Assembly: GCA_025351355.1 (NCBI GenBank)
Contig: JANXWC010000191.1
Coordinates: forward strand, 97,576 to 161,575
DNA length: 64,000 nt
Origin: Hyphomicrobiaceae bacterium
GTDB lineage: Bacteria; Pseudomonadota; Alphaproteobacteria; Rhizobiales; Hyphomicrobiaceae
Direction of reading: 5' to 3'
A program made the position numbers and the translations under genes. Positions within the stretch are counted from its first letter, which is position 1. The number at the start of each line of letters is the position of its first letter. A model generated the notes under the pieces. That model did no database searches. It was given only the letters and a program-made list of their open reading frames with translations, and was not told the DNA's origin. Positions 52,708 through 62,252 of this stretch are shown one piece after another.

Positions 52708-54303
52708 TCATACATCGTCCTCGCAGACCGCCTCGGCAGTTGGATGTTCGGGTTCGGTGGCGCCCTCGTTCTGGTTTTTGATGCGGCGCACGGCGCTGGC
52801 GATGGTGAAAGGCGACGGGTAGGGCACGGGCTCGGCGAGCACGGTGTCGAACTGTTCAGCCAGCGCCGCTTGTGTCTTGGCACCGAGCCGCCGATCGACC
52901 GCCACCGTCGGCCCGCCAGACACATCGATGCGCGGATGATGGAAGGCTTCGTCTAAGTCGAAGTCGAAATCGGCCAGCATGGCCAGCAATTGGAACACGG
53001 CCGGAATGATCTTGCGCCCGCCGCAACCGCCGATCGCCACCGTCGCGCCACCGCCGGTCATGATAGCCGGCGCATAATTGGCCAGCGCCCGCCGGCCCGG
53101 TGCGATACCATTGGGCCCACCCAGCGGATCAAACCAGTTGATGCCGTTGTTCATGAGGATGCCCGACTTGGGCAGCACGACCTTCGAGCCGAACAGCGAC
53201 AGTAGCGTTTGGGTGAGCGTCACCATGTTGCCATCGCGATCGACCACCGACAAATGCGTCGTACAGGTTGCGGCCGTGCGTTCGCCGGCATCGCCCAGGC
53301 GGGTGAAGCGGTCCTCCCAGGCAAGTTTGAGTGCACTGGCGTAGGCGGCAAAACTTTTGCCGTTCGGTTTGCTTTCCGGTCGCTTGCGCAACCGCTGCAG
53401 TTCCGCGTAGGCGACCGCCAGCGTGGTGCCGCCGTTGAGTTCGGGCAGCACGTGGATGGTTCGCTCGCCATACGGAATTTCCAGCGGCGCGAATTCGACG
53501 CAGCGCGCATGGGCGAGATCATCGACGCTCAGGCAGCCACCCAACGCTTTGACATCGGCGGCGATGGTGCGGCCCAGCGCACCTTTGTACATCGTTTCGA
53601 CGCCATCTTCCGCGAGACCCTTCAACGTGCGCGCCAGATCCGTCAGCGGCAAGCGGACCACGTCAGCGGCCAGTGTCGCGACCGGCGGCTGCGGCGGCAA
53701 GCCGTCGCGCAGGAAGCGTTGTGCCGCGCCTTTGTCGCTGCGCAAATCGGCAGTCGCCGAGGCGATCAGCAGCATCGTGTTCCAGTCGACGACCAAGCCC
53801 GCCTCGGCTTGCGCAATGGCCGGCCCGAGCAGATCGCGCCACTTCTTGCGACCGAACATTTTGTGCGCCGTCGCCAACCCCAGCGGCTGCGTCGGTGTGC
53901 AGACAGCGGTCGCGCCGGTCGTATTGCGGTTGCCCTCGACCTTGGCCCAGCCGAACAGATTACCGTCGGTGCCGCCAATCACTTTGTAGTTGTCGGGGTT
54001 CAGTGCGCGCGGCGATACGGCGCCAAAATCGAGACAAGTGATGGCGCCGCTTTTGCCGTCACGGATCAGCATCGCACCGACGCCGCCAATGCCGCTCATC
54101 CAGGGCTCGACCACGCCTAAAGTCATCGCCGTCGCGACCGCCGCATCGACCGCGTGGCCGCCGGCCTTCAGAACACGTGCACCGGCTTCGGACGCCGCGC
54201 GGTTCTGCGAAACGACGATGCCGTTCTTAGACCGGATTGCGGGCTTGGTGACTTTGCGCCGCAGAGAAAGATAGGGCGATTGCACGGACGTCTGGCTGGT
54301 CAT
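52708..54303 (-). CDS. Gamma-glutamyltransferase family protein
   Basis: The 531-residue Ntn-hydrolase precursor has GHAVDAAVATAMTLGVVEPWMSGIGG at the family's N-terminal region (quoted here only as GHAVDAAVATAM and GVVEPWMSGIGG). The autoprocessing threonine is in TTHLSVVDRDGNMV, and GINWFDPLGG and a glycine-rich C-terminal strand follow. It cleaves gamma-glutamyl bonds, as in glutathione. No signal peptide is visible, so unlike E. coli Ggt it appears cytoplasmic, which is common in a subgroup of this family. The asmA gene lies about 100 bases upstream on the same strand. Confidence 0.9.
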   Translation of the reverse strand: MTSQTSVQSPYLSLRRKVTKPAIRSKNGIVVSQNRAASEAGARVLKAGGHAVDAAVATAMTLGVVEPWMSGIGGVGAMLIRDGKSGAITCLDFGAVSPRALNPDNYKVIGGTDGNLFGWAKVEGNRNTTGATAVCTPTQPLGLATAHKMFGRKKWRDLLGPAIAQAEAGLVVDWNTMLLIASATADLRSDKGAAQRFLRDGLPPQPPVATLAADVVRLPLTDLARTLKGLAEDGVETMYKGALGRTIAADVKALGGCLSVDDLAHARCVEFAPLEIPYGERTIHVLPELNGGTTLAVAYAELQRLRKRPESKPNGKSFAAYASALKLAWEDRFTRLGDAGERTAATCTTHLSVVDRDGNMVTLTQTLLSLFGSKVVLPKSGILMNNGINWFDPLGGPNGIAPGRRALANYAPAIMTGGGATVAIGGCGGRKIIPAVFQLLAMLADFDFDLDEAFHHPRIDVSGGPTVAVDRRLGAKTQAALAEQFDTVLAEPVPYPSPFTIASAVRRIKNQNEGATEPEHPTAEAVCEDDV

Positions 54304-54400
54304 GGTCGGGCTCGCACGGTTGGCTGGATCGATGCCGCCAGAGTTGAGCGCCTAATGCGGGTGGCCGCAAGTGTCGTGTGCTGTGCACCAGTTACTAAAG

Positions 54401-57400
54401 TTACCGCGGCAGCAATGCCGGCTCGCGCAGACCGTTTGTCTGGTTTTCAGACTGGCGCGCCTTTTGCGCTTCATCGGCGGCCTTGTCCTCGGCGGCCCGC
54501 GCTGCCGCGCGTTCTTCATCGAACCGGCGCAACCGTTCCAGTTCCGCCAGGTCGCGCTCCACCTTGCGCACGGCCAGTTCGCGCTCCAACGCCTCGGTTT
54601 CCGGCGCGGCGCGACGGCTCGCACGGGCGGGGTCGGGCTCCCGAGGATTGAACGCAAACCGCTGCACGACCGCCGGCAGCAGCGTCGCCGGCGTCGGCAC
54701 GGGCACTGCCACCGGCTGTCCTGCAACTGCCGGCAGCGCGGGCAGCGGCGGCATTCGCGTCTCGACGCGCCAGTCGCCGATCATGCCGAAGCTCGCCAAA
54801 TCCAACGCGGCGGCGCCGACGATCCGGCCCTGCCCACTCGCCATGGTGAGCAGCTGCGCGCGCACGACGCCATCTTGCACCGTCAGCGCAATCGTGCGGG
54901 GTCCGAGTTCAACCTCGCCGCGCGCCGTGTCTGCCGCAACAGCACTGCGCAACACCCCACTGAGCCGCTCGGCCGGCGACTTCAGCGCCGTCTCGATGAC
55001 CGCAAGCAGCGTTTCAGGCGACAGTGCCCGCGCCTTCGCCGTTGCGATTTTTACGCTGCCGCTGCCCGTCATTGCCGACACCAATCCGGCTGGATTAATG
55101 CCGCTGCCTGTCACGGTGAGGTTGAGATCGGCGGAGCCGGCGGCGCCGAAGGCCGACGTTTGCATACCCTTGAATTCGACTTTCGCCGTCATGGCGGCGC
55201 CGGCGGGCGTGCTGTCGAGCACCACACTACCCGTCAAGCGCCCGCCCATGCCGACACCCGTCAATTCCCGCAGTTCGATAGCGCCCGGGCGGCTGATAAG
55301 CATGACAGAGGCATCGGCCAAGCCGATATTTTCAGCGACGATCAAACGGTCCGCCTTGATCGCCAAAGCCGCATCGATCGGACTGTTGCCAGCAAAGTCA
55401 AAGTTCTGGTCCGGCCAAATGCCTGACCGCCCGGACGTGACCTGGATCGCCGCCTGTGCGTCGGCCGGGCGCTGCTGCAGCACTGGCGACAACAGCGCAC
55501 TGAGATCGAGCGACGAAAACGACAGCTCGCCGTCCATCCGACGCCGGTTTTTGTCGGCGCCCGCTGATTGTGACGGTGGATCCAGCACGAGGCGACCGGA
55601 AATTTTTGTGCCGCCCCCGCTGGCCAGTTCAATGCGGCTCAAGGCAATGCCGCCGGACCGGATATTAAGACGCGCGGACCCTTGCAGCGCCAGCGGCTCG
55701 GTAAGCCCCAGCCGGATCCCGCCCAGCGCCACCAGTGCGTTGCGGCTGTCGCGGGCATCCAGCGTCATGCTCCCCGCGAGTTGCTTTGAGCCGTCACCAG
55801 CAATGTGGCCGAGACCATTAAAGTACAGCGTCAAGTCCGGGCTGTCGAAGCGCACACCGGTCGACATGCCGTCGGCTGGAATGCCCGTCGCCCGCACGGC
55901 CAATCGAGACGCGATGGTAGACCGATCAATCGCGCCAACTTCTGCCGGCCATGACTGGGGAGATGTGGGCTTCTCCAACCGCATTGCCGACAGAATTTTG
56001 GCGGCCAACTGGACCTCCGGCGGCGCCAGCAAAACCACATCGATATCGGCCGGCGACGTCCGCCAAGAGTTCGTGCCGGCAGCCAGCGAAACTCTGACTT
56101 TGGCGTCGGTGAGGCCGGCCCGCCCGTCAGCCGTAACCAGGACGGCGGCGCTGCCTGCTTCAGGGGCGAGTGTTCCCGCCAGCTTCAACGGCAGTAAATC
56201 CGGCAAAATATCGCCCGGCACCAGAGCGCCGAGGGGAAAGTTGAAAAAATCAGCAAGTTTCTGCACGCCCTCGAGGTCGGCGGCGGCGATCGATCCGCGC
56301 AGATCGCGGTCGCTGCCCAGACGTCCCTCAAGCGAAACGGCGACGCCGTGATCGGCACTGAAATGGAACCGATCGACAAGCAGGCCTGCGGCTGTGCTTT
56401 CAACGCTCGCCGCCACGTTTCGCAAAGTTTGGTCCGGCAAAAGCAGTTCGCCCGCCTGAACATTGAAGGCGATAGCAAGCGCTGCTGCACCCGAGCTTGG
56501 CGTATCGGTCGGCGACGATTTGACCGGCGCGGGCCCGAGAAATTCGGCGAACGTTGCCAAGCTGAATTTGGCCGGAGCCACCGCACGTGCATCAAGGCGC
56601 AAGCCACTGACGGTTACCCGTAATTTGCGTGCGGCGCCCCAGGCATAGTCGACTTCGCCTTGCAGCATGCTGTCGCCGATGGTCGCAAAAATGTCGCGCA
56701 AGCCGCCGCGCGCTGGCTCCGCTGTGACGCGGCTGCGCATCTCGAAGGACTGGTCATTGAGCGGATCGATAATCGCCCTGCCGCCCGTCACCCATCCCGC
56801 CAGCCGCGCCAGACTGCTGCCCCGGACGGTCATGTCGCCGTCGAATGTGGTGGCGCCGCCTTCGCCGGCGATGCGTCCCTGTAGTTCCACCTTCGTGCCA
56901 CCCGGCAGATTTGCACGCACCTCCTCGACCGCCAGCAATCCCGCGCTGCTGCGTGCCTCGATGCGGATGCCGCTGACGACGTCCTGGCCGAGGCTCGCCT
57001 GCTGAATTTCGATGACCGCGCTCGCCTTGCCGATCCCTGTCGCAAGCCCGTTGATCCGCTGTGCAAAGTCGGCCAGCGCGCGCAGCGGATTGCCACCCTT
57101 GGGATTGCCGAGAACGTGATCGAGATCGATCCACGGCGACGTCAATTTGGCGACCGTGGTGCGTTCGTCCTGCCAGGAAAACACCGCACCGCCCGCCAGC
57201 ACTTCCGGCCGCCCGCCGCCGTCAAAGGCGATGGACAGATTGTTGAGGGCAATTTCCTTGGCCGAACCAACCAGCATCGCTTTGAGATCGGCGATAGGCG
57301 TCGGCTCGCCTTTTGCGCGATCCCCGCTGCCCGACGACGAAACTTCAGTGCGCACCGGCAGTTGTGCCGACAGTTCGCCGGTCAATTCGGGTTGTCCGCT

Positions 57401-58108
57401 CAGTCCCCGCAGTTGCCCATCGAGGCTGGCACTGGCGTTCGACAGCACATCCTTGAGGCCGACCTTGATCTGGACGACGCCATCCGCCGCAGGTGGCAAC
57501 GTCGTGAACCTCAATTCGCGGGCTTGAGGTCCTTCGCCGAAGACCCCGCGAAACCGATAAGGCCCTTCCAGCGCCGGCGCCGATAGCTGACCGTTGATGT
57601 CGGCCATGGACAACCGCTCCCGGTTGCCGGCGCGATCAAAAATGCTGATCGTCCCGTCGGTGATCTTGACCGACTGCAGCGCCACATCGTTGGGCACAAA
57701 CGGCAGCGTGCCTCGGCCTTGCGTCAGGCTGCGCCAATTGCCATTGCCTGCCTCGTCCAGCACAAAGCGCACAACCGGCTTGACCAGCTCGATCTGGTTG
57801 GCTTCGAGTACCCCCCGCACCAGCGGCACGATGGACAATTTAGCATCCACTCGTTCGGCCCGGAACAGTGGTTCGCCGGTGCCTGTCGCGCCGTCAGCCA
57901 CACGCAATTTCTGGATCACGAACGATGGTGCCGGCAGCAACTGCAGTTTGATGTCGCCGCCGATGCGCACGTCGCGGCCGATGATGCGGCTGGCCTCTTC
58001 CTCGATCACGCCACGGTAGCTGTTCCAGTCGACGAAATAGGGAATGGCGAAGAGTGCCGACAGCACCGCCACAATCAACACGCCTATCGTGATCAAAACG
58101 TTATTCAT
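54401..58108 (-). CDS. AsmA-family protein
   Basis: The 1235-residue protein has one N-terminal membrane segment (VLITIGVLIVAVLSALFAIPYFVDW) followed by a long periplasmic beta-rich region. The AsmA start is canonical: YFVDWNSYRGVIEEEASRII, GRDVRIGGDIKLQLLPAPSF, with repeated GRL/GSI-type strands and the C-terminal GMQTSAFGAAGSADLNLTVT-type domain. Such bridge-like proteins are linked to phospholipid movement between membranes. The last ~60 residues are a charged coiled coil (ELAVRKVERDLAELERLRRF), unlike E. coli AsmA. The start at 58108 is a normal ATG. Confidence 0.88.
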   Translation of the reverse strand: MNNVLITIGVLIVAVLSALFAIPYFVDWNSYRGVIEEEASRIIGRDVRIGGDIKLQLLPAPSFVIQKLRVADGATGTGEPLFRAERVDAKLSIVPLVRGVLEANQIELVKPVVRFVLDEAGNGNWRSLTQGRGTLPFVPNDVALQSVKITDGTISIFDRAGNRERLSMADINGQLSAPALEGPYRFRGVFGEGPQARELRFTTLPPAADGVVQIKVGLKDVLSNASASLDGQLRGLSGQPELTGELSAQLPVRTEVSSSGSGDRAKGEPTPIADLKAMLVGSAKEIALNNLSIAFDGGGRPEVLAGGAVFSWQDERTTVAKLTSPWIDLDHVLGNPKGGNPLRALADFAQRINGLATGIGKASAVIEIQQASLGQDVVSGIRIEARSSAGLLAVEEVRANLPGGTKVELQGRIAGEGGATTFDGDMTVRGSSLARLAGWVTGGRAIIDPLNDQSFEMRSRVTAEPARGGLRDIFATIGDSMLQGEVDYAWGAARKLRVTVSGLRLDARAVAPAKFSLATFAEFLGPAPVKSSPTDTPSSGAAALAIAFNVQAGELLLPDQTLRNVAASVESTAAGLLVDRFHFSADHGVAVSLEGRLGSDRDLRGSIAAADLEGVQKLADFFNFPLGALVPGDILPDLLPLKLAGTLAPEAGSAAVLVTADGRAGLTDAKVRVSLAAGTNSWRTSPADIDVVLLAPPEVQLAAKILSAMRLEKPTSPQSWPAEVGAIDRSTIASRLAVRATGIPADGMSTGVRFDSPDLTLYFNGLGHIAGDGSKQLAGSMTLDARDSRNALVALGGIRLGLTEPLALQGSARLNIRSGGIALSRIELASGGGTKISGRLVLDPPSQSAGADKNRRRMDGELSFSSLDLSALLSPVLQQRPADAQAAIQVTSGRSGIWPDQNFDFAGNSPIDAALAIKADRLIVAENIGLADASVMLISRPGAIELRELTGVGMGGRLTGSVVLDSTPAGAAMTAKVEFKGMQTSAFGAAGSADLNLTVTGSGINPAGLVSAMTGSGSVKIATAKARALSPETLLAVIETALKSPAERLSGVLRSAVAADTARGEVELGPRTIALTVQDGVVRAQLLTMASGQGRIVGAAALDLASFGMIGDWRVETRMPPLPALPAVAGQPVAVPVPTPATLLPAVVQRFAFNPREPDPARASRRAAPETEALERELAVRKVERDLAELERLRRFDEERAAARAAEDKAADEAQKARQSENQTNGLREPALLPR

Positions 58109-58450
58109 GCGCGATAGCTGGACCTGCGAACGCGAAATCTGGCCGAACCGGCAAAGACCAACGCGCTACATCGCCTAACAATACCCCTTTGCAACGATCA
58201 CATTGCAATGATGACATTGACACCGTAGTCGTCCCGTCACGAAGGCCCGCCGTCGTAGGCACACCTTCCCCCGCGCCAGCTTATGCCACATCTCAACGTG
58301 CCCGCGAGGCTCAATTTACAACATTCAGTTTCGCAGACGATCGAATTTAGCATTGGTTGGCCTTGCGGGAAGCATTTCGGACCCGATCTGTTGTGAGTAA
58401 CGGGATCGAGGCCGCATCCCTGCCACGATCGGCTGTGATATGGGTTGCAG
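58109..58450. promoter_or_regulatory. Divergent promoter region with a 14-bp tandem repeat
   Basis: About 340 bases separate the asmA and uvrD starts. At 58189-58216 two copies of a 14-base unit lie in direct tandem, TTGCAACGATCACA then TTGCAATGATGACA, with a partial third copy after them. The perfect palindrome CATTGCAATG (58201-58210) spans the junction. These lie ~80 bases before the asmA start. Otherwise nothing recognisable. Confidence 0.5.
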
Positions 58451-60931
58451 ATGACAACTGATCGAACTTCGCGGCAATCTGACGACCGGACGGATACCGG
58501 TGGCGACGATACGAGCGCATCAAACGGCCTCAGCGTATCGCAGCGCGCGCTGCGGCAGGCCGCCCCGCCGTATCTTGCCGGCCTCAATCCCGAACAGTGC
58601 CAAGCCGTTGTGACGCTTGACGGTCCGGTGCTCGTGCTAGCCGGCGCCGGCACCGGCAAAACGCGCGTCCTCACCACGCGTATCGGCCATATCCTGGCAA
58701 CGCAGCGCGCTTTCCCCAGCCAGGTGCTGGCCGTCACCTTCACCAACAAAGCCGCCCGCGAGATGCGCGAGCGCATCGGCAGTCTGATCGGCGGCGCCGT
58801 TGAAGGCATGACCTGGCTCGGCACGTTTCACTCCATCGGTGTCAAACTGCTGCGGCGCCATGCCGAACTTGTCGGCCTCAAGTCTGGTTTCACGATCCTC
58901 GACACCGACGACACGCTGCGACTGATGAAGCAGGTGATCGAGGCTGAAGGTCTCGACAAGGAGCGCTGGCCGGCCCGCCAACTCGCCAATCTGATTGACA
59001 GCTGGAAAAATCGCGGCATGACGCCGGACAAGGTGCCGGCCGGTGAAGGCCAGAGTTTTGGCAACGGCACGGGACTGAAACTCTATGCCGCCTACCAGCA
59101 GCGACTTAAGGATCTCAACGCCTGCGATTTCGGCGACCTGTTGCTCGAATGCCTGCGGCTGTTCCAATCGCATCCAGATGTGCTGGCTGAGTATCATCGC
59201 CGCTTTAAATTCATTCTGGTCGACGAGTATCAGGACACCAACGTCGCCCAATACATGTGGCTGCGGCTGCTCGCCCAAGGCTGCCCCAACATCTGCTGCG
59301 TTGGCGACGACGACCAGTCGATCTACGGCTGGCGCGGCGCCGAGGTCGACAACATCCTCCGTTTCGACAAGGATTTTCCAGGCGCCACGGTGATCCGTCT
59401 CGAGCGCAATTATCGCTCGGACGGCCATATCCTCGGCGCCGCCGCCGGCTTGATCGGACAAAACAAGGGCCGCCTCGGCAAGACGCTGTTCACCGACGGT
59501 GACCTCGGCGCCAAGGTCACCGTTACCGGCGTCTGGGACGACGAGGAAGAAGCGCGCGTCGTCGGCGAAGACATCGAACAGCTGCAGAAGTTGCAGCACC
59601 CGCTCAACGAAGTGGCGATCCTGGTGCGTGCCTCGGCGCAGATGCGCGCCATCGAAGACCGCTTCATCACGCTGGGTCTGCCCTACCGCGTCATCGGCGG
59701 TCCCAGGTTCTACGAACGGCAGGAAATCAAGGATGCCATCGCCTATCTCGAAGTCGTCGCCAATCCGTCGAACGACTTGAAGTTCGAGCGCATCGTCAAC
59801 GTACCGAAGCGCGGGCTCGGCGAAACTTCCGTCAAACGCGTGATGGAATACGCCCGCGCGCGCGGCATTCCGTTGACTGTGGCGACACGCGAGATCATCG
59901 AAACCGAGGAACTTGGCGGCAAGGCGCGCAAAGGCTTCCGCGACCTGCTCGCGCAATTCCAGCACTGGCGCGGCCAGATGGATCGGATCTCCCACACTGA
60001 ACTCGCCGAGCTCATCCTGGACGAGAGCGGCTACACCGCCATGTGGCAGTCAGACAAAGGCCCGCAGTCACAGGCGCGGCTGGAAAACCTCAAGGAACTC
60101 GTGCGCTTCATGCATCAGTTCGAGACGCTGGGGGGATTTCTCGAACACGTCTCGCTGGTGATGGATACCGCCAGCGGCGACGACGGCGACCGCGTCTCGT
60201 TGATGACGCTACACGCCGCCAAGGGCCTCGAATTCGGCACCGTGTTCCTCACCGGCTGGGAAGAGGGACTGTTCCCCCACCAGCGCTCGCTCGACGAGAG
60301 CGGTCTCGCCGGCCTCGAGGAAGAGCGCCGCTTGGCCTACGTTGGGCTGACGCGCGGTAAACATAACGTGAAAGTTTCATTTGCCCAGAACCGGCGCATG
60401 CGCGGCTTGTACCAGAGTGCCGTGCCGTCGCGCTTCGTCGACGAACTGCCGGAGGCGCACGTCGAGGTGGTCGAAACCAAAAGCCCGTTCGGCGGTGCTT
60501 ATCAGAATTTTGGCGGACCCGGTGCCTACGGTCGTCCCAATCCCTACGGCAAGAGCCGCTTCGACGATCAGGCCTCGCCCTATGAAAGCACCTACCAGAC
60601 GCCCGGCTGGCAACGGGCGCAGCAGCACTGGAAAGGCCAGGGCGCGGCGCAAAGCGGGGCGAGTTCCAGTGGCGGCAGTTTCCAAGGCGGCGCAGCCAAA
60701 CCCAAGTTTCAGACGGCGCAATCTGCTTCCAAACGTGCGCCCAAAACCATCGAGGGCGAACTGATCGCCGCCTCCAGCGCGCCCGGTCTTGGGTTCCGCA
60801 ACGGCGATCGCGTCGCCCACCAGAAGCTCGGCACCGGCACTGTCGTCGAGGTCGATGGCAACAAGCTGACCATCGAATTTGACGACGTCGGCCGCAAACG
60901 CGTGGTCGATGCCTTCGTCGAGCGGGCGTGA
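58451..60931 (+). CDS. uvrD: UvrD/PcrA-type DNA helicase
   Basis: The 826-residue superfamily 1 helicase has motif I LAGAGTGKTRVLT, Ia VTFTNKAAREM, II VDEYQDTN, III DDQSIYGWRGA, IV LERNYRS, V TLHAAKGLEF and VI GLTRGKHNVKV, in order. It unwinds DNA with 3'-5' polarity in nucleotide excision and mismatch repair. After the helicase core there is a Gly/Ser/Tyr-rich linker and a C-terminal Tudor-like domain (GDRVAHQKLGTGTVVEVDGN) that binds RNA polymerase in PcrA/UvrD. ATG at 58451; a TTG two codons earlier is also open. Confidence 0.96.
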   Translation: MTTDRTSRQSDDRTDTGGDDTSASNGLSVSQRALRQAAPPYLAGLNPEQCQAVVTLDGPVLVLAGAGTGKTRVLTTRIGHILATQRAFPSQVLAVTFTNKAAREMRERIGSLIGGAVEGMTWLGTFHSIGVKLLRRHAELVGLKSGFTILDTDDTLRLMKQVIEAEGLDKERWPARQLANLIDSWKNRGMTPDKVPAGEGQSFGNGTGLKLYAAYQQRLKDLNACDFGDLLLECLRLFQSHPDVLAEYHRRFKFILVDEYQDTNVAQYMWLRLLAQGCPNICCVGDDDQSIYGWRGAEVDNILRFDKDFPGATVIRLERNYRSDGHILGAAAGLIGQNKGRLGKTLFTDGDLGAKVTVTGVWDDEEEARVVGEDIEQLQKLQHPLNEVAILVRASAQMRAIEDRFITLGLPYRVIGGPRFYERQEIKDAIAYLEVVANPSNDLKFERIVNVPKRGLGETSVKRVMEYARARGIPLTVATREIIETEELGGKARKGFRDLLAQFQHWRGQMDRISHTELAELILDESGYTAMWQSDKGPQSQARLENLKELVRFMHQFETLGGFLEHVSLVMDTASGDDGDRVSLMTLHAAKGLEFGTVFLTGWEEGLFPHQRSLDESGLAGLEEERRLAYVGLTRGKHNVKVSFAQNRRMRGLYQSAVPSRFVDELPEAHVEVVETKSPFGGAYQNFGGPGAYGRPNPYGKSRFDDQASPYESTYQTPGWQRAQQHWKGQGAAQSGASSSGGSFQGGAAKPKFQTAQSASKRAPKTIEGELIAASSAPGLGFRNGDRVAHQKLGTGTVVEVDGNKLTIEFDDVGRKRVVDAFVERA

Positions 60932-61255
60932 CAGGCTACGTAGGTTTTCCAATCGCTCCAGCGGGGTCAACGTCTCAGATCGAACGGGTGCTATTTTGCG
61001 CACCACGTTCGCCACACACTCGCGAATTCAGCGGTCGCTGTTGATAACCCAAACTAGGCAGTCCGCATTGCTGACGGCACCGCTCCACCGCTGTTGCATA
61101 GGCCACTGATGTTATCAAATAACCCGCTAAAAAATAACCGCCACCTCTGATTGTATTCACTAAATTATTCGCTGGTGCCTTACGGCTACAGTAAATGCGT
61201 TGGATTTCTGTCAAATATTTAAAATAAGTTAATTGGTAGTTTCGGAGTTCATCAC
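60932..61255. other. Intergenic region before the outer-membrane protein gene
   Basis: About 320 bases. The second half (61100-61250) is AT-rich and probably holds the omp promoter and untranslated leader. A small inverted repeat, GTTAT-CAA-ATAAC, lies at 61111-61123, and GGAG at 61238-61241 serves the omp start. No gene recognised. Confidence 0.4.
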
Positions 61256-61987
61256 ATGTTCGTGTTGCGTAGTTCAGTCAGTGTTGCGGTTTTGGCAGCC
61301 GTCGTCAGCGGTTTGGTCGGCAGTTCGGCGATGGCGGACGATAACCGCTGGACTGGTGCCTATATTGGCATTAACGGCGGCTACGGCTGGACATCGTACA
61401 AGGACCAGCTCGCTGATCTCACCAATGGCGCGGGCAACCTTTTTAACGGCCTGTCGCCGAAGGGTTTCATCGGCGGTGGCCAAATCGGCCTCAATCAGCA
61501 ACTTGGCCGCGTCGTCGTCGGCGTCGAAGCCGATTTGTCCGGCGGACGCATCTCCGATTCGGCGACTTGGGGCACCACATTCACGGCCAACAGCAATTCG
61601 CGGCTTGAGCGTCTATCGACTTACCGCCTCCGCGCGGGCTACACCTTCGACAACGTTTTGGTGTACGGCACTGCCGGTTTCGCCATGGGCAACGTCACAA
61701 ACACGATCGTTTTCACCACTGGGGCAGCTTATGGTGCAAAGGATGTTTCGTCCGGCACGGCCTTCGGCGGCGGATTCGAATATAAATTCGCGCCACAGTG
61801 GTCGCTGAAGACCGAATACCTACGCGTGAACCTTGGCAAAACAGATCCGCTTGCTAGCGGTACTGGTCGCACGTATTCATCGTTCATCGGTACCACCGTG
61901 CGCAACGATGAATACAACATCGTGCGCCTCGGCCTGAACTATAGCTTCAACTTCGACCGCCCCGCCGCGGCGGCACCGATGAAGTAA
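61256..61987 (+). CDS. Omp25/RopB-type outer-membrane beta-barrel protein
   Basis: The 243-residue precursor has a signal peptide (1-27, ending SAMA). The mature sequence is an eight-stranded barrel: WTGAYIGINGGYGWTSYKD, GFIGGGQIGLNQQLGRVVVG, YTFDNVLVYGTAGFAMG and the closing IVRLGLNYSFNF with terminal phenylalanine. This is the porin-type outer-membrane family common in Rhizobiales, often abundant and linked to envelope stability. GGAG lies 14 bases before the ATG. A strong hairpin lies ~40 bases after the stop and may stabilise or end the mRNA. Confidence 0.9.
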   Translation: MFVLRSSVSVAVLAAVVSGLVGSSAMADDNRWTGAYIGINGGYGWTSYKDQLADLTNGAGNLFNGLSPKGFIGGGQIGLNQQLGRVVVGVEADLSGGRISDSATWGTTFTANSNSRLERLSTYRLRAGYTFDNVLVYGTAGFAMGNVTNTIVFTTGAAYGAKDVSSGTAFGGGFEYKFAPQWSLKTEYLRVNLGKTDPLASGTGRTYSSFIGTTVRNDEYNIVRLGLNYSFNFDRPAAAAPMK

Positions 61988-62025
61988 TTCGACTCCTAGT
62001 GACCCAGTTTGAAACCTATCAAAAT

Positions 62026-62056
62026 TTCTTCCTCCCCCTCGATGGGAGAGGAAGAA
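62026..62056 (+). repeat. Hairpin downstream of the omp gene
   Basis: TTCTTCCTC (62026-62034) pairs with GAGGAAGAA (62048-62056), and CCC pairs with GGG inside across one C-A mismatch, with TCGAT as loop. No T run follows. Similar CCCTCGATGGG hairpins occur between genes in many alphaproteobacteria, so this may be a dispersed repeat or an mRNA 3'-end stabiliser. Confidence 0.6.
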
Positions 62057-62159
62057 CGTAAACCTGTGGCTGGTTTGGTAAACTGGTTAACGCCGCGCGA
62101 TGGGGAAATTTCAAAACAGCCGCAACGGCGTCTGAGAGCGGAGCGCGAATGGCGCCATC

Positions 62160-62252
62160 GGGTGGGGTTTGCACCACCCTACTCGTCCGGGTTTACACCG
62201 GCCGCGTTCGTCGGGGTTTGCACCCGCCTATGTTCGTCGGCACTTGCAGCCG
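62160..62252 (+). repeat. Four consecutive mini-hairpins with conserved loop
   Basis: Stems are GGGTGG/CCACCC (62160-62179), CCGG/CCGG (62187-62201), CGGG/CCCG (62212-62226) and CGGC/GCCG (62238-62252). Loops are GGTTTGCA, GTTTACA, GTTTGCA and ACTTGCA. Units repeat every ~25 bases; each of the last three is preceded by CGT. Confidence 0.6.

Noticed and set aside
52536..52925. 130-residue N-terminal extension of the fourth small peptide
   Set aside because: It overlaps the 3' end of gamma-glutamyltransferase and would bury a good signal peptide and ribosome-binding site.
54483..56351. 622-codon open frame opposite the asmA gene
   Set aside because: Ser/Arg/Ala-rich with no domain; it is the antisense shadow of a strongly supported AsmA protein in GC-rich DNA.
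58637..59995. 452-codon open frame opposite uvrD
   Set aside because: Exactly covers the conserved helicase motifs on the other strand; composition is that of a shadow.
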